The position numbers were made by a program, and so were the translations under genes. Positions 57,212 to 64,000 of a stretch of 64,000 nt of DNA are shown here, in pieces. Source of the DNA: Candidatus Acidiferrales bacterium (lineage in GTDB: Bacteria; Bacteroidota; Ignavibacteria; Kryptoniales; JAKASW01); NCBI GenBank assembly GCA_035515795.1, contig DATJAY010000012.1, positions 212,532 to 276,531 of the forward strand, read 5' to 3'. Position 1 is the first letter of the stretch. The number at the start of each line of letters is the position of its first letter. A model generated the notes under the pieces. The model ran no database searches. It was not told the origin of the DNA and was given only the letters and a program-made list of their open reading frames with translations.

Positions 57212-58719
57212 AATTCGAGTTTCTGGAGAAAAAAGCTACCGCCGTAAAATCGGATGCCCTCATCCTTTTGCTCACCAAGGACGATTTAGCTGCCGGAAAA
57301 GAGGGAAAGGTGCACTATGGTAAAGTGGATCATCTCTTCGGTGATCATAAAAAACAAATTGAGGCGGCTTTGAAGGCCGGCGGCTTTGAAGGCGACAAGG
57401 AGCAGGAGCTTTCAGTGTATTCTGTCGGAGCTCATCGCATCGTTTTCCTGATCGGCCTGGGAGAGAAATCTCAACTGACAAATGAAAAAATCAGGCGTAC
57501 GGCCGCTGCCGGCATAAAAGGGGCAAGACATGCAAAGGCAAAGTCGGCAGTCATTTCAACTCTCGATTCGACCGTTGAACAGCTGAGCGATTACGAAACT
57601 GTCCATGCGATTGTTGAAGGGATCAAACTTGGCTATTACAGATTTGACAAGTATTTAACTCAGAGGAAGGAAAAATCTGAAGTCGAAGGAGTTACCGTGG
57701 CCCTCGAAAATGTGAGCTCGGCGATCGGAAAGAAAGCGGCGCGTGATGCCGAGATTCTTTGCGACGCCGTTTGTCTGACGCGCGACCTGTCGAATGCGCC
57801 TGCGAACGAAGTTTATCCTGAAGTGCTTGCCGAAGTTGCATCGGACATGGCGAAGAAATATCATCTTCAGGCGAGAATTCTCGATGAAAAGCAGATTCGG
57901 AAACTGAAAATGGGCGGACTGCTCGCGGTCAATTCCGGGAGTGCGAGGCCACCTCGATTTATTACGATGGAATATAAAGGCAATCCGAAGAGCAGAGATT
58001 GGTACGCAATCGTCGGAAAGGGGATTACCTTCGACAGTGGCGGAATTTCGATCAAGCCATCGTCCAATATGGGTGAGATGAAGATGGATATGGCAGGCGC
58101 TGCAGCTGTCATAGGGACCATGCAGGCGGTTGCTGCCCTAAAAATCCCTGTCAACATTGCCGGGATTGCACCGTGCACCGAAAATCTCCCCAGCGGCTCT
58201 GCCTATAAACCGGGCGACGTCGTGACCACGATGTCGGGAATTACGATTGAGGTTGATAATACCGACGCCGAGGGCAGAATTATCTTGTCCGATGGACTTT
58301 ATTACGCCCAGCGATATCGACCCAAAGCGATAATTGATCTTGCGACTCTGACCGGCGCGTGTGTTGTCGCGCTCGGTCAGCATGCGACGGGGATGTTCGG
58401 AACCGGCGACGAGGTAATGGCACAGCTGAAAGAGGCGGGCGAGAAAACTTATGAGCGCGTGTGGCAAATGCCCATCTTTGAAGAATATGAGAAGCAAATA
58501 AAAAGTGACATTGCGGATGTAAAGAACGTCGGCGGACGCTGGGCAGGAGCGATTACCGCCGCACTGTTTCTGAAGAAGTTTGTGGGGGATTATCCGTGGG
58601 TTCATCTCGATATCGCCGGGACTGCGATGCTTGAAGAGGTGACAGATTATGCGCCGAAAGGCGGATCTGGTGTCGGCGTCAGACTCCTGACGCAGTTCTT
58701 TAAGCAAATCGCTTCGTAG
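57208..58719 (+). CDS. pepA: Leucyl aminopeptidase (M17)
   Basis: 503 residues. M17 metal and catalytic motifs: GKGITFDSGGISIKP, NTDAEGRIILSDGLYYA and GAITAALFLKKFV, present from about 265 to 450. It removes N-terminal residues from peptides in the cytoplasm. ATGA overlap with the upstream phosphoesterase points to co-translation. Confidence 0.95.
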   Translation: MKFEFLEKKATAVKSDALILLLTKDDLAAGKEGKVHYGKVDHLFGDHKKQIEAALKAGGFEGDKEQELSVYSVGAHRIVFLIGLGEKSQLTNEKIRRTAAAGIKGARHAKAKSAVISTLDSTVEQLSDYETVHAIVEGIKLGYYRFDKYLTQRKEKSEVEGVTVALENVSSAIGKKAARDAEILCDAVCLTRDLSNAPANEVYPEVLAEVASDMAKKYHLQARILDEKQIRKLKMGGLLAVNSGSARPPRFITMEYKGNPKSRDWYAIVGKGITFDSGGISIKPSSNMGEMKMDMAGAAAVIGTMQAVAALKIPVNIAGIAPCTENLPSGSAYKPGDVVTTMSGITIEVDNTDAEGRIILSDGLYYAQRYRPKAIIDLATLTGACVVALGQHATGMFGTGDEVMAQLKEAGEKTYERVWQMPIFEEYEKQIKSDIADVKNVGGRWAGAITAALFLKKFVGDYPWVHLDIAGTAMLEEVTDYAPKGGSGVGVRLLTQFFKQIAS

Positions 58720-58819
58720 AAAAAGTCTCAGAGGTCAAGGTTAGTGCGTGTTGTTCAGATGGACGGTTTGCCGTCGAATTCCACTCTGCTTGCATTCAAA
58801 ACTAAATCTTCCGTCGTTA

Positions 58820-58828
58820 TGTTATAAT
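58820..58828 (+). promoter_or_regulatory. Extended -10 promoter of trxA
   Basis: TGTTATAAT: perfect TATAAT (58823-58828) with an upstream TG, the extended -10 form that needs no -35. It gives a leader of about 60 bases. Confidence 0.5.
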
Positions 58829-58897
58829 GGTGAAACTCTTTATGATTCTCTGCATCAAATTAAGCGAAAGTAGAATTTCTATTGAAAGGATAAAGAA

Positions 58898-59230
58898 ATG
58901 TCAAATATTATTGAAGCATCAACCGCAAGTTTCAAAACTGAAGTTTTAGATTCGACGACGCCGGTGTTGGTTGACTTCTGGGCCCCGTGGTGCGGACCAT
59001 GCAGGATGGTTGCACCTCTTGTGGAGGAGATCGCGAAGGAATACGGCGACAAATTGAAAGTATTCAAAGTTAACACAGATGAGAACATGGATATCGCCAT
59101 AAAGTACAACATTGTGAGTATTCCGACGCTCGGATTCTTCCGAGGAGGAGAGATGGTCGACAGGATAATTGGGGCAGTGCCCAAGAAAGTGATCGTCGAA
59201 AAAATATCGAAAACCCTGGATATGAATTAG
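58898..59230 (+). CDS. trxA: Thioredoxin
   Basis: 110 residues with the active site WAPWCGPCRM (Cys32, Cys35), KVNTDENMDIAIKYNIVSIPT with the cis-Pro. Cytoplasmic disulfide reductant. AAAGGA (58886-58891) precedes the ATG. Followed by a membrane-anchored thioredoxin-like protein. Confidence 0.97.
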   Translation: MSNIIEASTASFKTEVLDSTTPVLVDFWAPWCGPCRMVAPLVEEIAKEYGDKLKVFKVNTDENMDIAIKYNIVSIPTLGFFRGGEMVDRIIGAVPKKVIVEKISKTLDMN

Positions 59231-59281
59231 ATATTCATGTGGCAGAAAAGATGAAGGCATATATAATTAAGGTGATGCGAG

Positions 59282-59890
59282 ATGGAACACAAAGTAAAGC
59301 GAGGAGGATTTCTGGAAGAGCATTTCCATTTGATTGTAATAGGTGTAATAGCACTCGTAGCAGGCGCTGTGTATTTAGGAGAGTCGAGCAGCAGTAATTC
59401 TGCATCGGCCACAAATCTTCCGAAGCAATCTGCGACCGTAGGTACGAACAGGGAAATTGCTCCGGATTTCACGCTGACCTCGATTGACGGGAAAACAATC
59501 AAGCTGTCTGATTACCGCGGAAAAGTTGTTATCCTAGATTTTTGGGCGACATGGTGTGCGCCATGCAAAGCGGAGATCCCGGATTTCATCAAGCTTTCTT
59601 CTCAGTATAAAAGCCATGATTTCCAGATGCTCGGAGTGTCTTTGGATGAAGGTGGATTGAAGGAGGTCGCACCGTTCATGAAGCAACTCGGGATGAATTA
59701 TCCGGTTGTCCTGGGCACTGAAGAAGTCGTGTCGGCATATGGGGGCATTAGAGGAATACCGACAACGTTCGTGATCGATAAGAATGGTTTTGTTCGGGCG
59801 GTGTTTGAAGGCTACCGCGATGCCACTGTGTTTGAGAATTTGGTCAAACAACTTTTGTTCGAATCGATGTCTTCGGAAGATCGAAAATGA
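59282..59890 (+). CDS. Membrane-anchored TlpA/ResA-like thiol-disulfide protein
   Basis: 202 residues. A single N-terminal transmembrane helix (HLIVIGVIALVAGAVYLG) anchors a thioredoxin fold facing the periplasm, with FWATWCAPCKAEIP (Cys92, Cys95) and the cis-Pro in GIPTTFVID. ResA-like proteins reduce apocytochrome c cysteines. The CcdA at 52341 could supply electrons. ATGA overlap with the OsmC gene. Confidence 0.88.
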   Translation: MEHKVKRGGFLEEHFHLIVIGVIALVAGAVYLGESSSSNSASATNLPKQSATVGTNREIAPDFTLTSIDGKTIKLSDYRGKVVILDFWATWCAPCKAEIPDFIKLSSQYKSHDFQMLGVSLDEGGLKEVAPFMKQLGMNYPVVLGTEEVVSAYGGIRGIPTTFVIDKNGFVRAVFEGYRDATVFENLVKQLLFESMSSEDRK

Positions 59891-60297
59891 AGATACAGCT
59901 AAAGCAGGTTGAAGGGAATACGTTCCTGGCCAAAGGCGAGTCGAATCACTGGACCACGATAGACACTTCTCTAAAAGACGGTGGTGCAGGTGCCGCATCG
60001 GGTCCGATGGAGATGATTCTGATGGCGCTTGCGGGCTGCACCGCGATGGACGTCGTCTCCATATTGCAGAAGAAGCGCGCGGGGATGACGCGGCTCGAAA
60101 TAAATGTCGCGGGTGAACGCGCCGACGATTTTCCCAAGGTGTTCAAGAAGATTCACATCACTTACATAATTCATGGGAAAGTCAGGAAGGAAGATGCCGA
60201 GCATGCGGTTTCTTTATCGCAGGAAAAATATTGTTCCGTTGCCGGTATGCTGAAGAAAGCTGTCGAGCTCACCTACAACATACAACTTGACGACTGA
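59887..60297 (+). CDS. OsmC-family protein
   Basis: 136 residues, OsmC-like: GPMEMILMALAGCTAMDVVSILQKKR with the Cys of the peroxidase site, and a second Cys in QEKYCSVAGML. The two-cysteine pair fits organic-hydroperoxide or redox activity, though some OsmC-like proteins are not peroxidases. Overlaps the upstream TlpA-like gene (ATGA) and so belongs to a redox group. Confidence 0.88.
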   Translation: MKIQLKQVEGNTFLAKGESNHWTTIDTSLKDGGAGAASGPMEMILMALAGCTAMDVVSILQKKRAGMTRLEINVAGERADDFPKVFKKIHITYIIHGKVRKEDAEHAVSLSQEKYCSVAGMLKKAVELTYNIQLDD

Positions 60298-60384
60298 TTT
60301 TGTTTTCCGCGGATAAAAGTTCTATCAAACTCTTCCCAGGAACTCAGCACGACATTTCAGAGCCTTCCTAGAGACTGTCGTCTC

Positions 60385-61170
60385 CTAAAATCTCAGCTTA
60401 AATTTTCCGTTCCATTCTTTTTGCATTTTCTCCAGGAACTTGTGATGCGTCAGATCGAAGTGTATCGGGGTAACGGAAACAAATCCCGATCTCAGTGCAA
60501 CCTGATCGACATTCTCATCGTGATCAAGTATCCGCATATCGCCTGCAAGCCAGTAATAATCCCTGTTCTTTGGATCTTTCCGCAAGTAGAACTTGTCGTC
60601 CCATCTTGAACGGCCTTGTCGAGTAAATTTTATTCCCTTAATTCTTTTTGCTGGGATCGACGGTACATTTATGTTCAGGATTGTATCCTTTGGGATGCCG
60701 TGTTTCAGAATATACTTTGCAATTGCCGAGGCAACCTTTGCGGCAGGCTCAAAGTCAGGTTTTTGCGTGTACTCAATCGAAACCGCTATCGACGGAATGC
60801 CCAGAATTGTTCCCTCGGTGGCCGCGCTGACGGTTCCCGAGTAAATAACGTTCACGGCGGTGTTGAGGCCGTCATTTATTCCGGAGATGATAAGATCCGG
60901 TTTCGGTTTGATGAGTGACCGGATTGCCAGTTTGATACAATCCGCCGGTGTTCCATCCACCGCATATCCGAACAGCTTTCCATCACGTCTAAATTCATGA
61001 GCGCGCAAAGGTGTTCGAACAGTTATCGCGTGCCCGACTGCGCTTTGTTGAATGCTCGGCGCCACGACTGCGACATCTGCGAATTGCTTGAGTCGCTTGG
61101 CGAGGACGTAGAGTCCCGGGGCGTCGATTCCGTCGTCGTTCGATATCAGGATTTGTGGTTTTTTTCCCAT
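60385..61170 (-). CDS. surE: 5'/3'-nucleotidase SurE
   Basis: 261 residues. N-terminal ILISNDDGIDAPGLYVL carries the metal-binding Asp pair; SAVGHAITVRTPL, GTPADCIKLA and SGINDGLNTAVNVIYSGTVSAA complete the SurE signature. It dephosphorylates nucleoside monophosphates and may trim polyphosphate. Convergent with the OsmC gene. Confidence 0.96.
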   Translation of the reverse strand: MGKKPQILISNDDGIDAPGLYVLAKRLKQFADVAVVAPSIQQSAVGHAITVRTPLRAHEFRRDGKLFGYAVDGTPADCIKLAIRSLIKPKPDLIISGINDGLNTAVNVIYSGTVSAATEGTILGIPSIAVSIEYTQKPDFEPAAKVASAIAKYILKHGIPKDTILNINVPSIPAKRIKGIKFTRQGRSRWDDKFYLRKDPKNRDYYWLAGDMRILDHDENVDQVALRSGFVSVTPIHFDLTHHKFLEKMQKEWNGKFKLRF

Positions 61171-61373
61171 GCTAAAATTTAACTCGAAAAGTTGTTATAT
61201 ACACTTGTTCGATGGCCCTGTTCGGGGAGGAGTAGATCTTGCCTTGGCTGCGACTTCCAAGTAAAGTTGCGGGCTGTGATGGTTTGGAATTGGATTGCAA
61301 ATTTGTTAACGTTAGCGTAGGATTCCCGTTAAGGAAAGCGTGGAATTGAACTTTTAATAATAGAGGAGCAGTA

Positions 61374-61703
61374 ATGAATATTTACGTAGGTAACATTTCG
61401 AGGGACCTGAGCGAGGATGAATTGCGAGAAGCGTTCGCAGCGTTTGGACAGGTTTCAACAGTGAACATCATTAAGGACAAATTCACCGGAGAGTATCGCG
61501 GTTTTGGATTCGTTGAGATGCCGGTGAAGGAGGAAGCATCCGCTGCCATAAATGGCCTTAACGGAAAAGAACTGAAGGGAAAAGCCTTGAACGTGAACGA
61601 AGCTCGTCCACGCACCGATGACCGGAAAGGCGGCGGCGGCCGAAGGGGTGGTGGACCGAAGCGCGGTGGTTTCGGTGGCGGCGGAGGCCGTCGAAGGTTC
61701 TAA
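61374..61703 (+). CDS. RNA-binding protein with RRM and Gly/Arg-rich tail
   Basis: 109 residues. One RRM with RNP2 NIYVGNI and RNP1 EYRGFGFVEM (residues 2-80), then an RGG-like tail (KGGGGRRGGGPKRGG). Small RRM proteins of this type are common in cyanobacteria and Bacteroidota and often respond to cold. A leader of at least 60 bases with GAGGAG (61361-61366) precedes it; an RNA-based control is possible but not shown. Confidence 0.92.
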   Translation: MNIYVGNISRDLSEDELREAFAAFGQVSTVNIIKDKFTGEYRGFGFVEMPVKEEASAAINGLNGKELKGKALNVNEARPRTDDRKGGGGRRGGGPKRGGFGGGGGRRRF

Positions 61704-61711
61704 ATTATTCA

Positions 61712-61744
61712 TGACAGACAGCTGCAGACATGGGCTGTCTGTCA
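61712..61744 (+). terminator. Hairpin after the RRM gene
   Basis: An 11-bp perfect stem (61712-61722 with 61734-61744) starting 8 bases after the stop. The T-run after it is poor (CCTCTTATCTTTC), so it is a likely but weaker terminator; it may also serve the convergent gene. Confidence 0.6.
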
Positions 61745-61815
61745 CCTCTTATCTTTCGGAGTAGGGGCCAGCATCCTAGTATTTTAATCGAAGCCGTCGG
61801 CAAGAGGGATGATCA

Positions 61816-62613
61816 TTAGTCGATACCGAAGTGTAATAGCTCTAAAGACATCTCTGCGATGAAAAGGACCTTTCTTTTTGTTCCGTATTCCCAGTAAGGA
61901 AAAGAATTGGTCAAAACGTCGGCGGTCGTGAAGAGCAGTGTGCCGCCTGCGCGCAGCGTGAGCAGGTGTTTGACTAGAGTCAACCTGAGACCAACCCCGG
62001 CTGCTTGACTAAAATATTTTGCGGCTCGAAAACCTTCCCCGAATGGCCGTGGATTGTAGTAAACGTATGGCGTCAATCCATGAAAGTCTCTTGGAGAATG
62101 AATGGCAATAACGAAGCTGATCGTAGCGTAATGTGTCGGGTCGTACCCGTCGATTGCTAAGGCGGCCGCTGCCCATATTCCTATATTACATCCCAATTCG
62201 TATCTGACTGAAAAAGACCTTCCCGAAGGGTACGAATCTCCGATCTGAGGTATCTTTGCTATTCCGAATGCGGAGTACAGAAAGCCTTCCCGGGGCTTTT
62301 TATTTTTCGAAATAAGAATACCGCCAAGACGGTCCCGCAGTGAGACAAGCGGGCCCATATGACTTTCATTGAATTCATAGATCCCATTTTCTAAAAAACA
62401 TATCTTCGCGGTGACATTGCTGTCTTGGTCGATAGAGAAGACTGCCCACTGGAAACTTTCGATGTCTTCGAAAAGCCCGAAAAATTTTCTTTGATTCCCG
62501 TCAAGCGTGTCGCCGACAAGAGGTATTAGTGTGACGCTCACAATTCTGTTATGAGATCTGGAGTCGGTGCTCATCAAAGCAATGATCAGGAAACATGTCT
62601 TCAGTGTTTTCAT
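61816..62613 (-). CDS. Exported protein of unknown function
   Basis: 265 residues with a signal peptide (MKTLKTCFLIIALMSTDSRS). The mature part has alternating strands with aromatic residues (VYYNPRPFGEG, LRAGGTLLFTTAD) that could form an outer-membrane beta-barrel. No family recognised. It overlaps the lipoprotein gene upstream by 4 bases. Confidence 0.6.
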   Translation of the reverse strand: MKTLKTCFLIIALMSTDSRSHNRIVSVTLIPLVGDTLDGNQRKFFGLFEDIESFQWAVFSIDQDSNVTAKICFLENGIYEFNESHMGPLVSLRDRLGGILISKNKKPREGFLYSAFGIAKIPQIGDSYPSGRSFSVRYELGCNIGIWAAAALAIDGYDPTHYATISFVIAIHSPRDFHGLTPYVYYNPRPFGEGFRAAKYFSQAAGVGLRLTLVKHLLTLRAGGTLLFTTADVLTNSFPYWEYGTKRKVLFIAEMSLELLHFGID

Positions 62614-63167
62614 AGCTCAAGTTTCTTCAGCTTCAACCTGTATAAGTCCAACCCCCGCGGAATGCCTTGAGGAAAACGGGAATACTTTTTGTTCTCACTC
62701 CACCAGTCCAGATCGGGCTTGGTTTGATTAAATTTCCCTGAATAGGATTCGGAAATAGTTGCGGGAATTCCGGTCAGAAGCCATAGTGGAGCAGTAAGGA
62801 TAAAGAAAAAACCGTGTGATATGGTCGAGAGTGTTCCCAAAGCTGTCCATCCGCCGACTATTCCCGACTTGTTTGAGTGAAACTCTAGAGCGGCGTGACT
62901 AATTTTACCGCAGGGAACGACAACCGGTTTGGTTTCGGTGAGCACATAAACAGAACTGTCCTGGAAGGCAATAAACTCGCCGGCCACCGTAGAGTCCTTA
63001 GCTTTGGTAGAGAGGTCCAATGTAATCCAACCGCCATATACTTCCCATTGAGTCTCGGTATCGTCCGGCAAATAGCCGCTCGGTGCTTTCGTTACCGCAC
63101 ATCCTGATATTGCGAAAACGGCAAAGAGAGAAAACAATTTTGCTGTCAAGAATTTAATGTTGGACAT
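62610..63167 (-). CDS. Lipoprotein of unknown function
   Basis: 185 residues. Lipobox VFAISGC with Cys23 marks it as a lipoprotein. A hydrophobic segment near 115-135 (HGFFFILTAPLWLLTGI) may lie in the membrane. No known domain. It overlaps the gene upstream by 14 bases and the one downstream by 4, so the three form an operon. Confidence 0.65.
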   Translation of the reverse strand: MSNIKFLTAKLFSLFAVFAISGCAVTKAPSGYLPDDTETQWEVYGGWITLDLSTKAKDSTVAGEFIAFQDSSVYVLTETKPVVVPCGKISHAALEFHSNKSGIVGGWTALGTLSTISHGFFFILTAPLWLLTGIPATISESYSGKFNQTKPDLDWWSENKKYSRFPQGIPRGLDLYRLKLKKLEL

Positions 63168-63999
63168 ATTTGCTCCTCCAAAAGTCTTTCTCCATTTGAG
63201 GTTCTATCCTCTTGAACTGTGGTGCAAGGACTTTTAAGTATTGGCTGGGATTTGCAAACATCATCATGGTCATATTTGGATTTTCTTCTGCGATCCATTC
63301 TTTTCTAATCCACTCTAGGTAGTACCCTTTCGATTCAATAAAAACCTCGTAGTTCTCATAGTCGTCAGGCAACTTGTAAATTATGGAATATCTATCGCCG
63401 GGCATCGTAACCAGAGGTGTTGCTTCACCTGCTAAACTCATCCTTGCTTTCTCATCTATCATGGTGTCTCCCCGAACCACCACGGATGGTTGTACCTTTA
63501 ACGGTTCGACCTTCTTGCTTAAGTGCACAAGCGCAGCATAATCAAGTCGCCACATGCCGCGCGTCATCCTGAGCTTGATCTTCATCGTTGAAGATGCTGG
63601 CTGAGGAAGCTGGATAAGCTCAACATTTGTCGCGATGGGACCTATCTCTGAAAATTCCCCCGATCTCTGCCAGTTCCCATTTTTGTCCTGCGTCATCACC
63701 TCGATTGTGCTAACAGGGGCCCAGAACAATCGCTTCAGCATGTTTGCGTAGGTTCCAGTTTCTAGTTGCACAGCGGCAGCCCATTGCCCTGCTGAACTTC
63801 CCATGTAGGCGAGCGCTTGATAGAATAGATATGTAGTCAAAAGAGTCTGCCGGTAACCCAGTGCAAGGCCCAAGTTGCCTTTCGGAACTGAGTCGAATGT
63901 GAGTTCTATTTCTTCCTTCGATGCGAGGTTATTTGAGTCAGCGGTGCTAAATCTTTCTACGTCGTCGGCTGCTGAAAGTTTGTCGAGGCAGCTGCCCTC
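63154..63999 (-). CDS. Unknown protein, 5' part beyond the window
   Basis: Open to the right edge; at least 281 residues. The start lies outside: codons upstream of the TTG at 63873 stay open (EGSCLDKLSAADDVERFSTA and on). The visible part is mixed alpha/beta with VSTIEVMTQDKNGNWQRSGEF and an acidic C-terminus (PQMEKDFWRSKYVQH). No family recognised. Upstream member of the operon with the lipoprotein. Confidence 0.6.
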   Translation of the reverse strand, partial: EGSCLDKLSAADDVERFSTADSNNLASKEEIELTFDSVPKGNLGLALGYRQTLLTTYLFYQALAYMGSSAGQWAAAVQLETGTYANMLKRLFWAPVSTIEVMTQDKNGNWQRSGEFSEIGPIATNVELIQLPQPASSTMKIKLRMTRGMWRLDYAALVHLSKKVEPLKVQPSVVVRGDTMIDEKARMSLAGEATPLVTMPGDRYSIIYKLPDDYENYEVFIESKGYYLEWIRKEWIAEENPNMTMMMFANPSQYLKVLAPQFKRIEPQMEKDFWRSKYVQH

Positions 64000-64000
64000 A

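Overview
The window reads as a chromosomal segment from a free-living bacterium of the Bacteroidota/Chlorobiota (FCB) group, most likely Ignavibacteria- or Kryptonia-like. Reasons: a PorV/PorQ-type outer-membrane protein, DUF4402, DUF4097 and DUF5916 envelope proteins, a fused malic enzyme-phosphotransacetylase, a gamma-alpha fused 2-oxoacid:ferredoxin oxidoreductase, and many TTG/GTG starts. Good Shine-Dalgarno sequences precede many genes, which is unlike typical Bacteroidia. Taxonomy is inferred from gene content only.

Layout. 1-10.2 kb: the 3' end of a lon gene, purF, a pgsA-ftsY-mutL cluster, aspS and a GH31 alpha-glucosidase. 10.3-16.6 kb: an accessory locus that looks like a chaperone-usher surface-fibre system: two DUF4402 secreted proteins, a PapD-like chaperone, an usher-like outer-membrane protein with a SPOR domain, and a small secreted protein. 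A sigma-54-like promoter precedes the first subunit gene. 16.9-21.2 kb: a PAS protein, then a minus-strand denitrification operon (nirK-cytochrome c fusion, formylglycine-generating-enzyme-like protein, SCO, double hemerythrin) with a 9-bp repeated operator-like element upstream. 21.5-25.4 kb: M28 peptidase and malic enzyme. 25.5-29.7 kb: a second, complete lon and dnaX. 29.8-32.8 kb: PorV-like and two other envelope proteins.

33.2-37.6 kb: a partner-switching module (two PP2C phosphatases, a STAS antagonist and a HATPase kinase). 37.9-40.0 kb: a GT9 glycosyltransferase and a LysE transporter. 40.3-46.4 kb: an ECF sigma/anti-sigma operon with two DUF4097 proteins and a large DUF5916 protein. 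46.5-48.0 kb: small genes and a tRNA-Gln/GIY-YIG cluster flanked by two tRNA-like degenerate copies. 48.1-52.2 kb: translation genes prs-rplY-pth-rpsF-ssb-rpsR-rplI, in which rpsF apparently starts at CTG behind a perfect Shine-Dalgarno. 52.3-60.3 kb: CcdA, KorAB, NrnA-like phosphoesterase, PepA, thioredoxin, TlpA-like and OsmC proteins. 60.4-64 kb: surE, an RRM RNA-binding protein, and a three-gene unknown envelope operon cut by the right edge.

Together the genes suggest a respiring, metabolically flexible bacterium: ferredoxin-linked 2-oxoacid metabolism, nitrite reduction to NO with copper delivery and NO/O2-binding accessory proteins, and a redox-handling cluster. It also has elaborate envelope sensing (partner switching and ECF signalling). 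The most distinctive parts are the DUF4402/usher-SPOR locus and the tRNA-Gln/GIY-YIG cluster. No CRISPR array, rRNA, insertion sequence or prophage was recognised.
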